This document shows, piece after piece, positions 1-9,426 of a stretch of 62,000 nt of DNA. The position numbers were made by a program, and so were the translations under genes. The notes beneath the pieces were generated by a model. The model made no database searches. It was not told where the DNA came from and was given only the letters and a program-made list of their open reading frames with translations. Within the stretch, counting starts at the first letter, position 1. The number at the start of each line of letters is the position of its first letter. This stretch comes from Mesostigma viride (Eukaryota > Streptophyta > Mesostigmatophyceae > Mesostigmatales > Mesostigmataceae), in contig RPFO01000542.1 of the NCBI GenBank assembly GCA_009746045.1, positions 1,009,624-1,071,623 on the forward strand, read 5' to 3'.

Positions 1-76
1 ACATGCATTTATACATAGCATCCCCCCCCACATGTATTTATACGTAGCTTCCCCCCCACATGTATTTATACGTGGT
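1..76. repeat. Short tandem repeat, unit about 29 bp
   Basis: Two and a half units, each an ACATGTATTTATACGT-like segment followed by a C run, begin at 1, 30 and 58. They sit at the window edge, so the array may continue to the left. Confidence 0.8.
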
Positions 77-81
77 CGTAA

Positions 82-543
82 GGGTCTCGCTGCGGGTAGA
101 CCCTCGGAATTTTGTTTTTGTATTGACGTTAGGGTCTCGCTGCAGCGAGACCCCAAGGAATGTCAATTTTTCATGTTTTCATGATGGGGGGTCTTTCTTT
201 TCTCACCCTTAAAATGATTTGTTTTTGTATCGGTGTTAGGGTCTCGCTGCAGCGAGACCCCTACGAATGTCGACTTTTAATGTTTGCAAGATGGGAGGGG
301 GCTTTCTTCGCTCACCCTAAAAATATTTGTTTTTGTTTGACGTTAGGGTCTCGCTGCAGCGAGACCCCAAGGAATGTATACTTTTTTATGTTTGCATGAT
401 GGGAGGTTGCTTTTTTCGCTCACCCTAAAAATGATTTGTTTTTGCTTGAAGTGAGGGTCTCGCTGCAGCGAGACGCCAAAGTTTTGCATTAAACTAAATG
501 TCCCTTTTAGAATCCACGAAAGGGTCTAGCTGCAGCGAGACCC
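82..543. repeat. Cluster of six 22-bp palindromes
   Basis: The core is GGGTCTCGCTG followed directly by its reverse complement, so the 22-bp unit is a perfect inverted repeat centred on CTGCAG. Copies lie at 82-103, 132-153, 239-260, 346-367, 455-476 and 522-543. Those at 132, 239 and 346 are perfect; the others carry a few changes. Spacers are about 30-90 bp and several resemble each other (T-rich, with CTCACCCTAAAA), so the larger unit is partly tandem. The same palindrome recurs in introns of the gene downstream. Any transcript here would fold into strong hairpins. Function unknown. Confidence 0.85.
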
Positions 544-620
544 TCCCCATCGTTTTTCTGCCGGCGATTCAGATTCTGAATGACATTTGTGAAACTTGCT
601 TTTTTGATATTGTTCTGCAG

Positions 621-1819
621 ATGTCGTCCTCCTATTCCGATTCTGTCAAGGCCACTCCCGTTTCACCCAAGATGACGTCGAACACCTCGCCGGACCGAAC
701 GGCAACGGAGGCGTTTCCTCCGTTGCAGTTCGGTCCCGTAAATGCTTGCGAGGTCCCCCCCACCGAGTCCCCCTCGCCCTCCAAGTCCAACTTGCCCCCC
801 AGCGAGTTGGACAGAATTATACCCCCCAACCTCTCTCGCTGCTGCGTCTCGCGCTCCGTCCCGCTCTCCGCCCCGTAAGTCTCCATCGCCGCCCCCCAAG
901 TCGGCCGGAGCTACTGCGTCCCGCTCGCCGCCCCGCAAGTCCCCCAAGTCCCCCGCAACTGCGACCCGTTCGCCGAACCGCAAGTCCCCCTCTCCGCCCA
1001 AAGTTCCCCCCGCTACCGCGTCCCGCTCTCCTTCTCGCAAGTCCCCCTCGCCGTCAACCAAGAACCCCGCAACTGCGTCCCGCTCGCCGTCCCGCTCTCC
1101 TTCCCCAAGTCCCGCTCGCCGCCACCCAAGTCCCCCGCTTCTGCGTCCGCTCGCCGCCACCCAAGTCCCCCGCTTCTGCGTCCCGCTCGCCGTCCCCCAA
1201 GCATTCCAGTTCTAAGCGTAAGCCTGCGGCCGAGTGGGTAGAGGAAGACGACCGCACCAAAGAGCTCAGGAAGCTGAGGAAGTCTATCAGTGAGCTTGTT
1301 GAGGAGGACGAGCGCGATCAGACTAACGGGAGGCCTGAAGACCCGGAATCGCCGGTTCGGGAGTCGCGTCGGAAGCGGTTGTCCGATTTGTTAGCAATGG
1401 CCGCAAGCTTTGCTGACGACTACGCGGCTCTCGACAAGAAGGACAAGGAGAAGGAGAAGGCGGAGAGGGAGGCCATCGAGAAGGCGGAGAGGGAGAGGGT
1501 GGAGAGGGAGGAGAAGGAGAGGCTGGAGAAGGCGGAGAGGGAGGAGGAGGAGAGGGAGTACAAGGAGAAAAAGGCTGCCCAGGAGAAGGAGCACAGGATC
1601 CTGGTGGCGAAGCAGAAGGAGGAGGCGAAGAAGAAGACGGAGGCGGCAGCGAAGGACTTCTTGCGGAGGAGGCCGCTCTTTTTTTGCAGATGCGACAGGA
1701 GAGGATGAAGGCGGAGGAGGCTGCGAGGAAGGAGGAGGAGGCTGCGAAGGCAGTTGAGGGGGAGAAGGACGAGAACGGAAGAAGGGGTGGGCTTCCGAAG
1801 GATTTCAGTCGATTATCAG
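621..1819 (+). CDS. Exon 1: Ser/Pro/Arg-rich segment then charged coiled coil
   Basis: An ATG at 621 directly follows a CTGCAG that also reads as a splice acceptor, so 621 could be the start or an internal boundary. The first 500 bp encode repeated SPSRKSP-like motifs, but this reading uses three frames in turn (changes near 800-880 and 1130), all in C-rich runs. From about 1215 one frame encodes a long Glu/Lys/Arg helix (EKAERE repeats). It shifts near 1660, in the stretch before a T run, and then continues as an LQMRQERMKAEEAARK-type helix to the donor CAG/GTATGT at 1819/1820. The RS-like and coiled-coil character is seen directly; a role is not. Confidence 0.45.
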
Positions 1820-4800
1820 GTATGTTTATTATGTGAGACGTACATTTTCAGATGGCTTGAACGGCGTGTGTGTATCGTAGAAAGGGTGGGATTTTATGTC
1901 ATACATTGATCGTAAGGGTCTAGCTGCGGAGAGACGTTGACCTAGGAGTTAAGGTTGTTGACGACGACGACGACGATGTGTGGCCTTTTTTTTACTCTTG
2001 TTGTCTGCAGCCCTCCACGGTGGCCATTCTGAAACAGTACCTGGCTCAGGCTGAGTCTGAGTCTGGGGTGAGTCGTAAAGCCGAAAAGGGCTTGAGAGGC
2101 TTGATCCGCTTTCTTTCGGCCGAGATAGCGTTTGCAGAGAAGTCCGGTGTCGTCGTGGACCGTCCGGAGTCGGCAGACATAATTTGGAAGAACGACCGCC
2201 TGGGCCGTCTTGCATTGTTCGAAGCCACACAGCGAGCCATTCATGGGAAGAGGGTCGTTGGTGACGACATTTATGAGGTTTTGAAGATCGCGCAGTCGTG
2301 CATCCTTAATCTGAAGGAGGATGTCGGACGTTACTTTCCCCGTCGTGCTTTAATATGGTCGACGCTCTTTGATGAGGTTGAAAAGTTCGAGGTCCACATT
2401 GGCTTCACATGCATCGAGGCTTCCTATATGGAAACCTTGAAAACCACTGCGTTGCATCAGCTCTTTAAACTCATGACTGGAGATATGAGAGCGGATTCGA
2501 GGGCTTCACTGTCGGAAGATGAAGTGTTTGATATTGTCAGGCAAGGATTTGTTGACACGTCCAACAGTGACTTTATCGTAATTGTGCCGGGAAGAATGAA
2601 TGACGTAGGAGGATTGGAGGAGCGCGCACATGAAGTGATCGCGCATTTGGACATGGCAAGAGACCACTTACTGCAATCTTTTGTTAAGTGGCGGACTGAC
2701 TTTCTTGTCAGCCCGGACGCCAGCCTTTCGCGGGAAGCGGTCGCTTTCTTTTTGGATTGGGCTGGACAGGTGATCCAAAGTTTCCGGCACCGGGAGGACT
2801 TCCATGTTATTCAGACATATAAGCCATACCGGGAAGTCGTCCAGGAATGGTTGGATCAAATCTCGTTGGTTGATTGTCTCCAGAGTATCCGAACCAAGAC
2901 AGACACGGAGTGGTCTGATTTAGAGGCGGGAGGCCATTGGCAGTCCCTCGAGTTGTTCTTCGAGGCGGAATTGAGGCGGCAACTGGAAAAGGAGAGAGCC
3001 CATCAAGTGCCGATATGGCCTTTGGGGAAGATTTTGAGGAGGTGGAAGTTCTACGTTTCGGTACGTTAACTTGCCGATATCGTTTATCGATTTGGGTTGT
3101 TTCCATTCCCTGAATAGGGCTCTATATGCTGACCAACCTTCATGGTTTGTCCTGTCATATCATGCAGGGGGGCTCCATGCCAGGGGACGTATCGGAGGAT
3201 TACCTAATTTGTCAGACTTGGTTGATAAGGTGGGTGCTTGTCCGTCGAGTTTCCACGAGCATCTTACATGGGGTCTAGCTGCAGGTAGACCCTCACCCTT
3301 TTATTGAGACTGACATGTTCGGCTAATTTCAACGGTGCCCCCAACCAATCTGTTGTCTTTTTTCAGGGGGCGGCTGCGGCGATGGCTGTTGACAGTGCTG
3401 GTATTTGGTCTGGACTCGAGATGGAAATGGTAAGCATTAAACGATATCCGGATGTCTGCATTTCGCCTGAAGTTTTAGTGAGCGCATTATGCGAAATATA
3501 CAAATGTCGACTAATTTTGATTTCCAATGAGCTGTCGTATTCGGTGTTGACAGGCGGGGGGTTTGGCCTCAGCAGGCGCTGCCGGAGAGGAAGAAAACGC
3601 TGGAGGAGATGAGGATGGGGGGGATGAAAACGCTGGAGGAGATGAGGATGGGGGAGACGCTGAGGGAGAAGTGGCTGTGCAGGTACGTTCATCCGCCGCG
3701 AGTTCGTGTGATTTTTTTCGTGCTGAGGGGTATCTCCGCAGAGAGACGATGGTGCAACAATCGAACTGAGGTCAAGTCCCTTCTTGTTCGTTTTTTTTTG
3801 TCATGCAGGCGGGGGCTGTCGCTGGGGGTACTGCGGGGGGGAAGGCGGCGAAGCCCCATTGACTGAGCATGAAAGGGAAAAGCTGGATTCCCGCAAGAAG
3901 GTTGCGAAGGATCATATTATTGCTGTTGGCCTGATCATGCTTAAGTCTCCGCCCGATGGCGTCGATTCGGAGGGACCTGCGGGGTCCGAGTTTCGCAAGT
4001 ACCTGACACGACTTGAGGCGGAAGTCGATGCCGATTTCGATACGGAGGTGTTGGGTGCCGCTACCTTTAGAGTGAATTGGCATATGAATTTGCAAATCTG
4101 GTGAAGTCGAAAGCCACCAAGAATTTCAAGTGGCAGCCTAAGGAGTACTCAGAGGCAAAGGTTGACAAGATCGAGAAATTCATGAAGGCTGATTTTCGTC
4201 GTCGGGCCGCTGAGGGAAAAAGGGCGCTGAATGCGGTGGCAAAGGCCAACAGTAAGAAGAACGCGGAGGCGAAGGCGGCGGAGAAGGAGGCGAAGAAGGC
4301 GGAGAAGGAGAAGGCTAAGGAGGCCAAGAAGCAGCAGAAAACTGGACAGGTACGATTGTTGTGAAAATTTAGACCTCTCGCTGCGGGTAGACGCTGACTG
4401 GCTGCGGGACTTGGTGTTTAGTGTCAGTAAGGTATTATTCCAACAGAACTTTGTTCGTCCCTGAACAGGATGTCGTGGTCGGCCTAAATATTACTGACTT
4501 GAGCAAATCCTGCGGTCCTTTTCGATTTTTTACTTCAGGATGACGGGGGGGACGAAGACGCCACGGTGGAGAAGAAGTTACCTGGTCATGACGCCGTGTT
4601 CGCGCTGGTGAAGGATATGCTCAAGTACTGCTCGAGTAGGCGGATGGCGGACGTCGATGACCTGCCAAACTGGCCCGAGTTCTCCCCCTTTCTTGAGCTG
4701 CTCCGGTCACTCAACAAGCTTTTTAAGGAGGGGGTGCTCACGAGCAGTGGGAACCCGGACACCGACCCTATCATTGAAAGCTGGAAGCCTTCGAAAAAGG

Positions 4801-7800
4801 TCGACTCGAACAAGGAGGTCAGGGACCAGAACATCCGGAAGGCCAATTCTCTCAGGGAAACGCGTTGGATTCGGCCGGCCGATTTTAAGCAGACCGGATG
4901 TTTCAGTATGCGGATCCAGACGGTCAACGCGCTTATTTTGCCAGAGGCTTTGAGGCAGCGGCGTTTAAACCTTGAAACCATTAAGGAGAACGGCCGCATT
5001 CTCCTCAATGCGCGGGACAACGCCTTGCACTTCAAGGTTGTTGTCCCGGTCTGGCAGTTCCCTTTCCAGGCGCTTGCCGAATCTCAACCTGACCTGTTCG
5101 ACAAGCAAATCTTGTGCATGCCGGATTTCGTCAAGTGGCTGAAGCATTCACCACGGCGCCAAGATTGACGCGGAGGATGTGGGGTCCAGGTACTTCCGGC
5201 CCCTTTCGGATACTGAAGTCGACGTGTGGCTTAACACGGAGTCCACCACCTCTTTCCTCGCGAGAGGACTTGAGTGGCGTACCTACGCCAGGGTGGACGA
5301 GGTGGAAGCAGTTTTGCCTCAGGAGATCGAGGGCAGTCGGGTTTTCAACCTGCTGTGCAATACTGCGATGAAGTCCTACGATCCGAAATTTTTTGAGGAA
5401 CGGGTACCGGTACCGTATCTGGTTCTCCGGTACGCGGTGGTGGATGGGAACCACTACTTTAAGGGGTTAAAGTCGTTTCTCAGGGGGCCGGATGGCGGGT
5501 GGGGAGAGGTTCGGGCAATGATGTGCGAGGGTGGGGCGGAGTCCAATTTCGCAAATACTCCTAAGGAGGCGGAGCACGCCTTCCAGGACCTGTTGCGGAA
5601 ATTCCGTGGTGGTTACATGGGTACGAACGTCATTCTTCTCAAGGGTGGCGACCTGCTCCCGTCGTGGAGTGAGCTGCGAAATCTACCTAAGGCAAAAGAA
5701 GATGTAAGCTATCTATTTTGGCAGGGTCTAGCTGCGGGTAGACCCTCGGAATTTTCGTGGTTGTTTTTTGTGTGCGCTTCAAGTTTTTTGCGAGGGTCTC
5801 GCTGCAGCTAGACCCTCTCCTTTTTTTTGTTGGAATTTTCGTTGCGTATTGTCGGCCGTTTCTTTTTCGAATTTTGTTAGGGTCTATCCGCAGCTATACC
5901 CCTCGCCTTTTATGACTGAGTTTTGTCGTTGCTCGCTCGATGTTAATTGATGTCGCAGGCGGTGCTGACCGGCAAGCTGGAGAAGCTGTTCGACATCGCC
6001 AAGGGGGCGAATTCGGAGGACTTAGCCGTGGCGGATCGTACGCTGGGCCAGGCGTTGCTTGACGTGTGGAACTACAACAAGCTATATCTATACGGCAAAG
6101 TCACGCGTGGGAAGGGCCACTATATTGCGGATGGCCACTACACCAATCTGCTCACGTACATCCTCCCGGCTATGCGGCAAGCGGGGGGAAGGGAAGGGAA
6201 TGTGGAGCCGGCAGCGGTGGATGTACACGAGGAGGAAGCAGAAGGAAAGAAAAAGCCGGCCCACAGCATTGCTTCAGTGCATTCCGCTTACAGTCGCACG
6301 CTGGCCAACACGTTTCTCCGTCTGACACAGGAGCAGACTGATGATCCTGCCTCAACGAAACCCGCGCCTGAGGAGGTGATGATGCAAAGGTGCAAATTCG
6401 CCAATGCAGAGGGGGAGAAGAAAGGCCAGAAGGTCTCTTGGACTTCTTTCAGGAACTTGGCCAGCCTTCCTATGATGGACGCCGTGATCGATTGCATCAT
6501 GAGCTGCCAGGTTGGACCGGAAAAGCTCACCAAGTTGGTGGAGATCGCCAAGGATGTGCTGGAGTGCCTGCGGCTGACCATTTGCGCCAGATTCAAGGAG
6601 GATGTGACGCTGGAAGCGCAATGCAAGGACGCAAATGGCAAGGAGTTTGTGGCGTCTCATATTTTCGAACTCGTCTTCAATCTCCATCCTCTCGCTCGGC
6701 CGGTCGGCAGGAAGGAGATTGTGGCCAGATACCGGGAATTTTGGGATGTGGCCGTCATCATAACGAGGAACATCGCCTACCTTCTTAAAGCCAAAAAACA
6801 CGCCGCACATCTGAGGATTCCGAGAAAGGATATCAGTAATGGCAAGATCGACTTTCAGGAGATTCTGCTAAAAGAGAGCGAGGACAAGACGGTGGGTTTG
6901 GCACTTTTGGCTCCGGAAGCGTTCAGGAAGTACGCTCCAAAAGTTGGATTACTCGAAGGGGGGGTGAAGGAGGCGGCGATGAAGGGGCCGGTGAAGGGGC
7001 TGGAGAAGGGATCGAGGGGAAGGGGAAGGGGAAGGAGACGGAGGCGAAGAAGGAGAGGCGAAGGAGGAGGAGGAGTGGGACGTGAAGTATGAGTGGCAGA
7101 GTGTGGACTGGGGCCGTCGCCGGGTCTGGTTTTGCTGTCAGGACTAGACGGTGATGATGATGACAAGTCGCTCGTCAAGCAGGTGGCAGGCGAGGTTGCC
7201 TCAGCTTCAGCCCGCCCCTTTCCCTTGGGCAGGTCCCTTCCGTGCCTGAGCCTGCTGAACTTGGCGAACATTTGGGGTGATAAGTGGAGTAACTTTCAGA
7301 GAGGGTGGTGGGCGTTCGGTCCTTGCCCGAAGCTTCGACATTCCCCAACCGGGCGGGATGTACGATCATGTGCTGAAGGCTTGCGCCCACGAGTTTTTCT
7401 CCAGGTTCGAACCGATGGTGATCGTGTTTGGTACCGAGACGGAGATTAAGGGGTTTCAAGAGATAGTGGAAAGGATCGGGAAAGGGAGTGAATTGTGGGA
7501 GCGGCTTGAACAGGGGGAAGGTGATGGGGGGCCTAGGCTCGGAAGGGCGAAGAAGCGAAAAGCTTCCCACGAAGCTGGGGGATTGTCCGCCGTGGTGGAG
7601 AGGGATGACCAACAGTTGTTGGAGGGAGGGGATGGAGGGGATGGAGGTCCGGCAGGAGGGTCTAACCGCGGAGAGACCCCCGTCGAGGTCAGAACGCAGC
7701 AGGCCGAACAGATGACGGGGCCTGAAGGTGATTCGGATCCGCCTGCGGCGAAGAAGCCCGCTTCTCAAGTGACTCGACGGGCAGTCGTGTCACTTGTTGA

Positions 7801-9139
7801 GGATGATGGAGGTGGGCCTTCCAAGCCTGCCGCGTCGCAGCCCGTTTTTCAGGTTCCGAAGAAGCAGCTTCGGGTTCCCCCGCCGACTCTGCCCACCCCG
7901 GCGCCTCTGCCCAGTTCTCAGGTACCGAAGAAGCAGCTTCGGGTTCCCCCGCCGACTCTGGCCATTTCTCAGGTACCGAAGAAGCAGCTTCGTAAGCCAG
8001 TTGTGGCAGTGGCTGATTCGGACGACGATGCTGAGGAGGAGGAGGAGGAGGAGGACGACGATGCTGAGGAGGAGGAGGGGGAGGAGGAGGAGGAGGAGGA
8101 GGAGGAGCAGCACGTTGCTACCAAGAAATCCGCCAAGGGTGGGAAGGCTGCGGAGCACGTTGCTTCCAAGAAATCGGCCAAGGTGGGGAAGCCTCCCAAG
8201 CCTGCCCTGCCTCAGAAACGGCGTCGAAAAGCAGTTGTGCTTTCAGATTCGGACGATGAGGAGGAGAAGGAGGAGGAGGATGGCGGCGGAGAGGAGGAGG
8301 ACGGGGGAAAGGAGCGCGTTGCTTCCAAGAAGTTACCCAAGACCGCGAAGACTGCCAAGGTTGCCGAGCCCGCCAAACCCGCCCCGGCGCCTGCCCCCCA
8401 CCCCCAGACGGGGTCTACCTGCGAGCAGAGGTCGAAGGAAAAGGCCAAAAAGGGTAAGAAAAAATCTGCGAGTGAATTCTGGTATGTAGAGTGTTTTGAT
8501 TTTTTACGGTTGGCAGTCCGATTTCTACTAACTCGATTTTAGTCATGCGTTGATGGCATGATCGGTTTGCTCGCAGGTAATGAGGATGTGGAGCAGTTAC
8601 TTCGCTTGGCTAATGTGGCGGTGGGCTTCGGACCAGCGGCTGTACATGCTGACACTTCCGGACGGGAGGAGCCTAAGGGGGCGGAAGACAGTCAGGCGGG
8701 CGATGAGGATGATGACAAGCCCACGTTGGAAATGAGACTTATGGACGGGGAAATGGGGTTCGGAGCACCAGAGGCCTTTTGGTGTGATGGGTGGACTTTA
8801 GCCATTATGCAAGCAGGGAACAAGGATACGGCTACGCCAATGTATGCCAAGCTAGAAGACGTCATGCTTTATGGGCAGGTGTCTGGATACGACACCAAGT
8901 GGAGGGACGTCGCATTTAAGTTTTTCGCTGAGGGGGAGAAGGGAGGGAAGTTGAAGAACAAGTTGTGGTGGATGCCGCTGGACTACGCGATGAAGGTGGT
9001 AAAGCTGACGGATGGCAAGAGCTGGAAGGATGTGGAAGTCTGGGCGCCTGCAAAGGAGATCGATAAGAAGAGGAGGAACTCGAAAACGGAACAGCAGATC
9101 GCGGAAGCGAAATTACGGAAGAGGCCCTCGAAAGTGTGA
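621..9139 (+). CDS. Unrecognised multi-exon gene, possibly a recent pseudogene
   Basis: About ten exon-like open segments are separated by short GT-AG introns of 50-260 bp. Proposed exons are 621-1819, 2011-3060, 3168-3229, 3367-3429, 3554-3682, 3809-4349, 4539-5703, 5959-7182, 7233-8481 and 8577-9139. Most junctions are phase 0. The product would exceed 2,000 residues: an N-terminal Ser/Pro/Arg-rich stretch, a Glu/Lys coiled coil, three globular-looking blocks, a basic-acidic tail with a KKQLRVPPP repeat, and a final globular block. At least six single-base frame breaks lie inside otherwise good exons, several in G runs. That means either early decay or base-level sequence errors. I recognise no family and see no clear transposase or polymerase motif. 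A mobile-element origin is possible because the flanks are repeat-rich, but this is unproven. Confidence 0.55.
1916..1937. repeat. Intron 1 copy of the 22-bp palindrome (degenerate)
   Basis: A GGGTCTAGCTGC half is followed by an imperfect partner, GGAGAGACG. It lies in the 1820-2010 intron. Confidence 0.6.
2011..3060 (+). CDS. Exon 2: 350-residue globular block
   Basis: A T-rich tract ending in CTGCAG precedes 2011, and the exon ends at TCG/GTACGT. It is open without interruption for exactly 350 codons and looks alpha-helical and globular (LKQYLAQAESE, FFLDWAGQVIQSF). Composition is balanced, unlike the flanking charged segments. No known domain recognised. Confidence 0.6.
3168..3682 (+). 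CDS. Exons 3-5: three small exons
   Basis: Segments 3168-3229, 3367-3429 and 3554-3682 each have CAG acceptors and GT donors. Exon 5 is 43 codons of tandem acidic sequence (ENAGGDEDGGD, two copies). Exon 3 is 62 nt. One more G in its opening five-G run would make it 63 nt and restore phase 0 with both neighbours, giving an LPNLSDLVDK ending. This is the clearest homopolymer frame break in the gene. Confidence 0.45.
3271..3292. repeat. Intron 3 copy of the 22-bp palindrome
   Basis: GGGTCTAGCTGC pairs with the partner GGTAGACCC. It lies between the donor at 3230 and the acceptor at 3366. Confidence 0.75.
3809..4349 (+). CDS. Exon 6: helical, Lys/Glu/Ala-rich
   Basis: It runs from a CAG acceptor at 3808 to a CAG/GTACGA donor at 4349. 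The readable protein is LTEHEREKLDSRKKVAKDHI, then AYEFANLVKSKATKNFKW, then an AKAAEKEAKKAEKEK helix. Two frame changes are needed, one at a seven-G run near 3841 and one near 4070. Two added bases would give 543 nt and phase 0 at both ends. Confidence 0.45.
4373..4394. repeat. Intron 6 copy of the 22-bp palindrome (degenerate)
   Basis: ACCTCTCGCTGC is followed by GGGTAGACGC, inside the 4350-4538 intron. Confidence 0.55.
4539..5703 (+). CDS. Exon 7: 388-codon globular block
   Basis: The acceptor TTCAG is at 4538 and the donor GAT/GTAAGC at 5703. The first 200 codons (HDAVFALVKDMLKYC, NWPEFSPFLELLRSL) and the last 180 (SRYFRPLSDTEVDVWL, VPYLVLRYAVVDGNHYF) are both convincing protein but in different frames. 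The change falls near 5150, and removing one base gives exactly 388 codons. No family recognised. Confidence 0.55.
5724..5901. repeat. Three palindrome copies in intron 7
   Basis: Copies lie at 5724-5745, 5794-5815 and 5880-5901, within the 5704-5958 intron. The first shares its flank (CCCTCGGAATTTT) with the copy at 82, so more than the palindrome was duplicated. Confidence 0.8.
5959..7182 (+). CDS. Exon 8: globular block with basic tail
   Basis: The acceptor GTCGCAG is at 5958. It is open for 378 codons to 7092 (YIADGHYTNLLTYILPAMR, FELVFNLHPLARPVGRKE). The frame changes in the purine-rich GGGAAGGGG tract near 7020, after which EEEWDVKYEWQSVDWG is readable. The probable end is CAG/GTGGCA at 7182, where an acidic DGDDDDKSLVKQ stretch stops. 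No family recognised. Confidence 0.5.
7233..8481 (+). CDS. Exon 9: nuclear-protein-like acidic and basic repeats
   Basis: This begins after a pyrimidine-rich tract ending in GGGCAG. It opens with VPSVPEPAELGEHLG, needs one extra base at a G run near 7277, then reads MYDHVLKACAHEFFSRFEP. Three copies of QVPKKQLR follow, then long Glu/Asp runs and KKSAKGGK-type basic repeats, a composition typical of unstructured nuclear proteins. A copy of the 22-bp palindrome is embedded in frame at 7658-7679. The donor is TG/GTATGT at 8481. Confidence 0.5.
7658..7679. repeat. Palindrome copy inside coding sequence
   Basis: GGGTCTAACCGC followed by GGAGAGACCC is a 22-bp relative of the intronic palindromes, read in frame as GSNRGETP within exon 9. 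Confidence 0.6.
8577..9139 (+). CDS. Exon 10: C-terminal block
   Basis: The acceptor GCTCGCAG precedes 8577. The frame reads GNEDVEQLLRLANVAVGFG, then FWCDGWTLAIMQAGNK, and ends in a basic tail (KRPSKV) with TGA at 9137-9139. The phase does not match exon 9 exactly, so one more base change or another acceptor is needed. No family recognised. Confidence 0.5.
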
Positions 9140-9418
9140 GGGAAAGTTAGCACTTGGACATGCGCTGGCAATGCTCGTCCTATGGTTAATACAAAGGTTA
9201 GGATGATGTCGAGTCTCTCCACGTAAAATTTACATGAATTACTAACTTTCAAGCCTCTCGATGTGGAATGTACGCTCAAATTGACATGAATTAAGCATTA
9301 TGACACCAAATTAGCTCGAAAATACGCGATCGGACGCCAAATTCGCGCGAAAAAAAGATATCGGATGATTGAAACTAGCGTTTTTTTCTTGCAAAATGCG
9401 ACAAAAATGACCCCATTC
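9140..9418. other. Spacer
   Basis: No gene is seen. The sequence is AT-richer than its surroundings and forms the left flank of the LINE-A copy. Confidence 0.6.
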
Positions 9419-9426
9419 CGCGTGGG

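Noticed and set aside
82-543. CRISPR-like spaced palindromes
   Set aside because: Spacers vary in length, resemble each other, and copies continue into introns of a eukaryotic gene.
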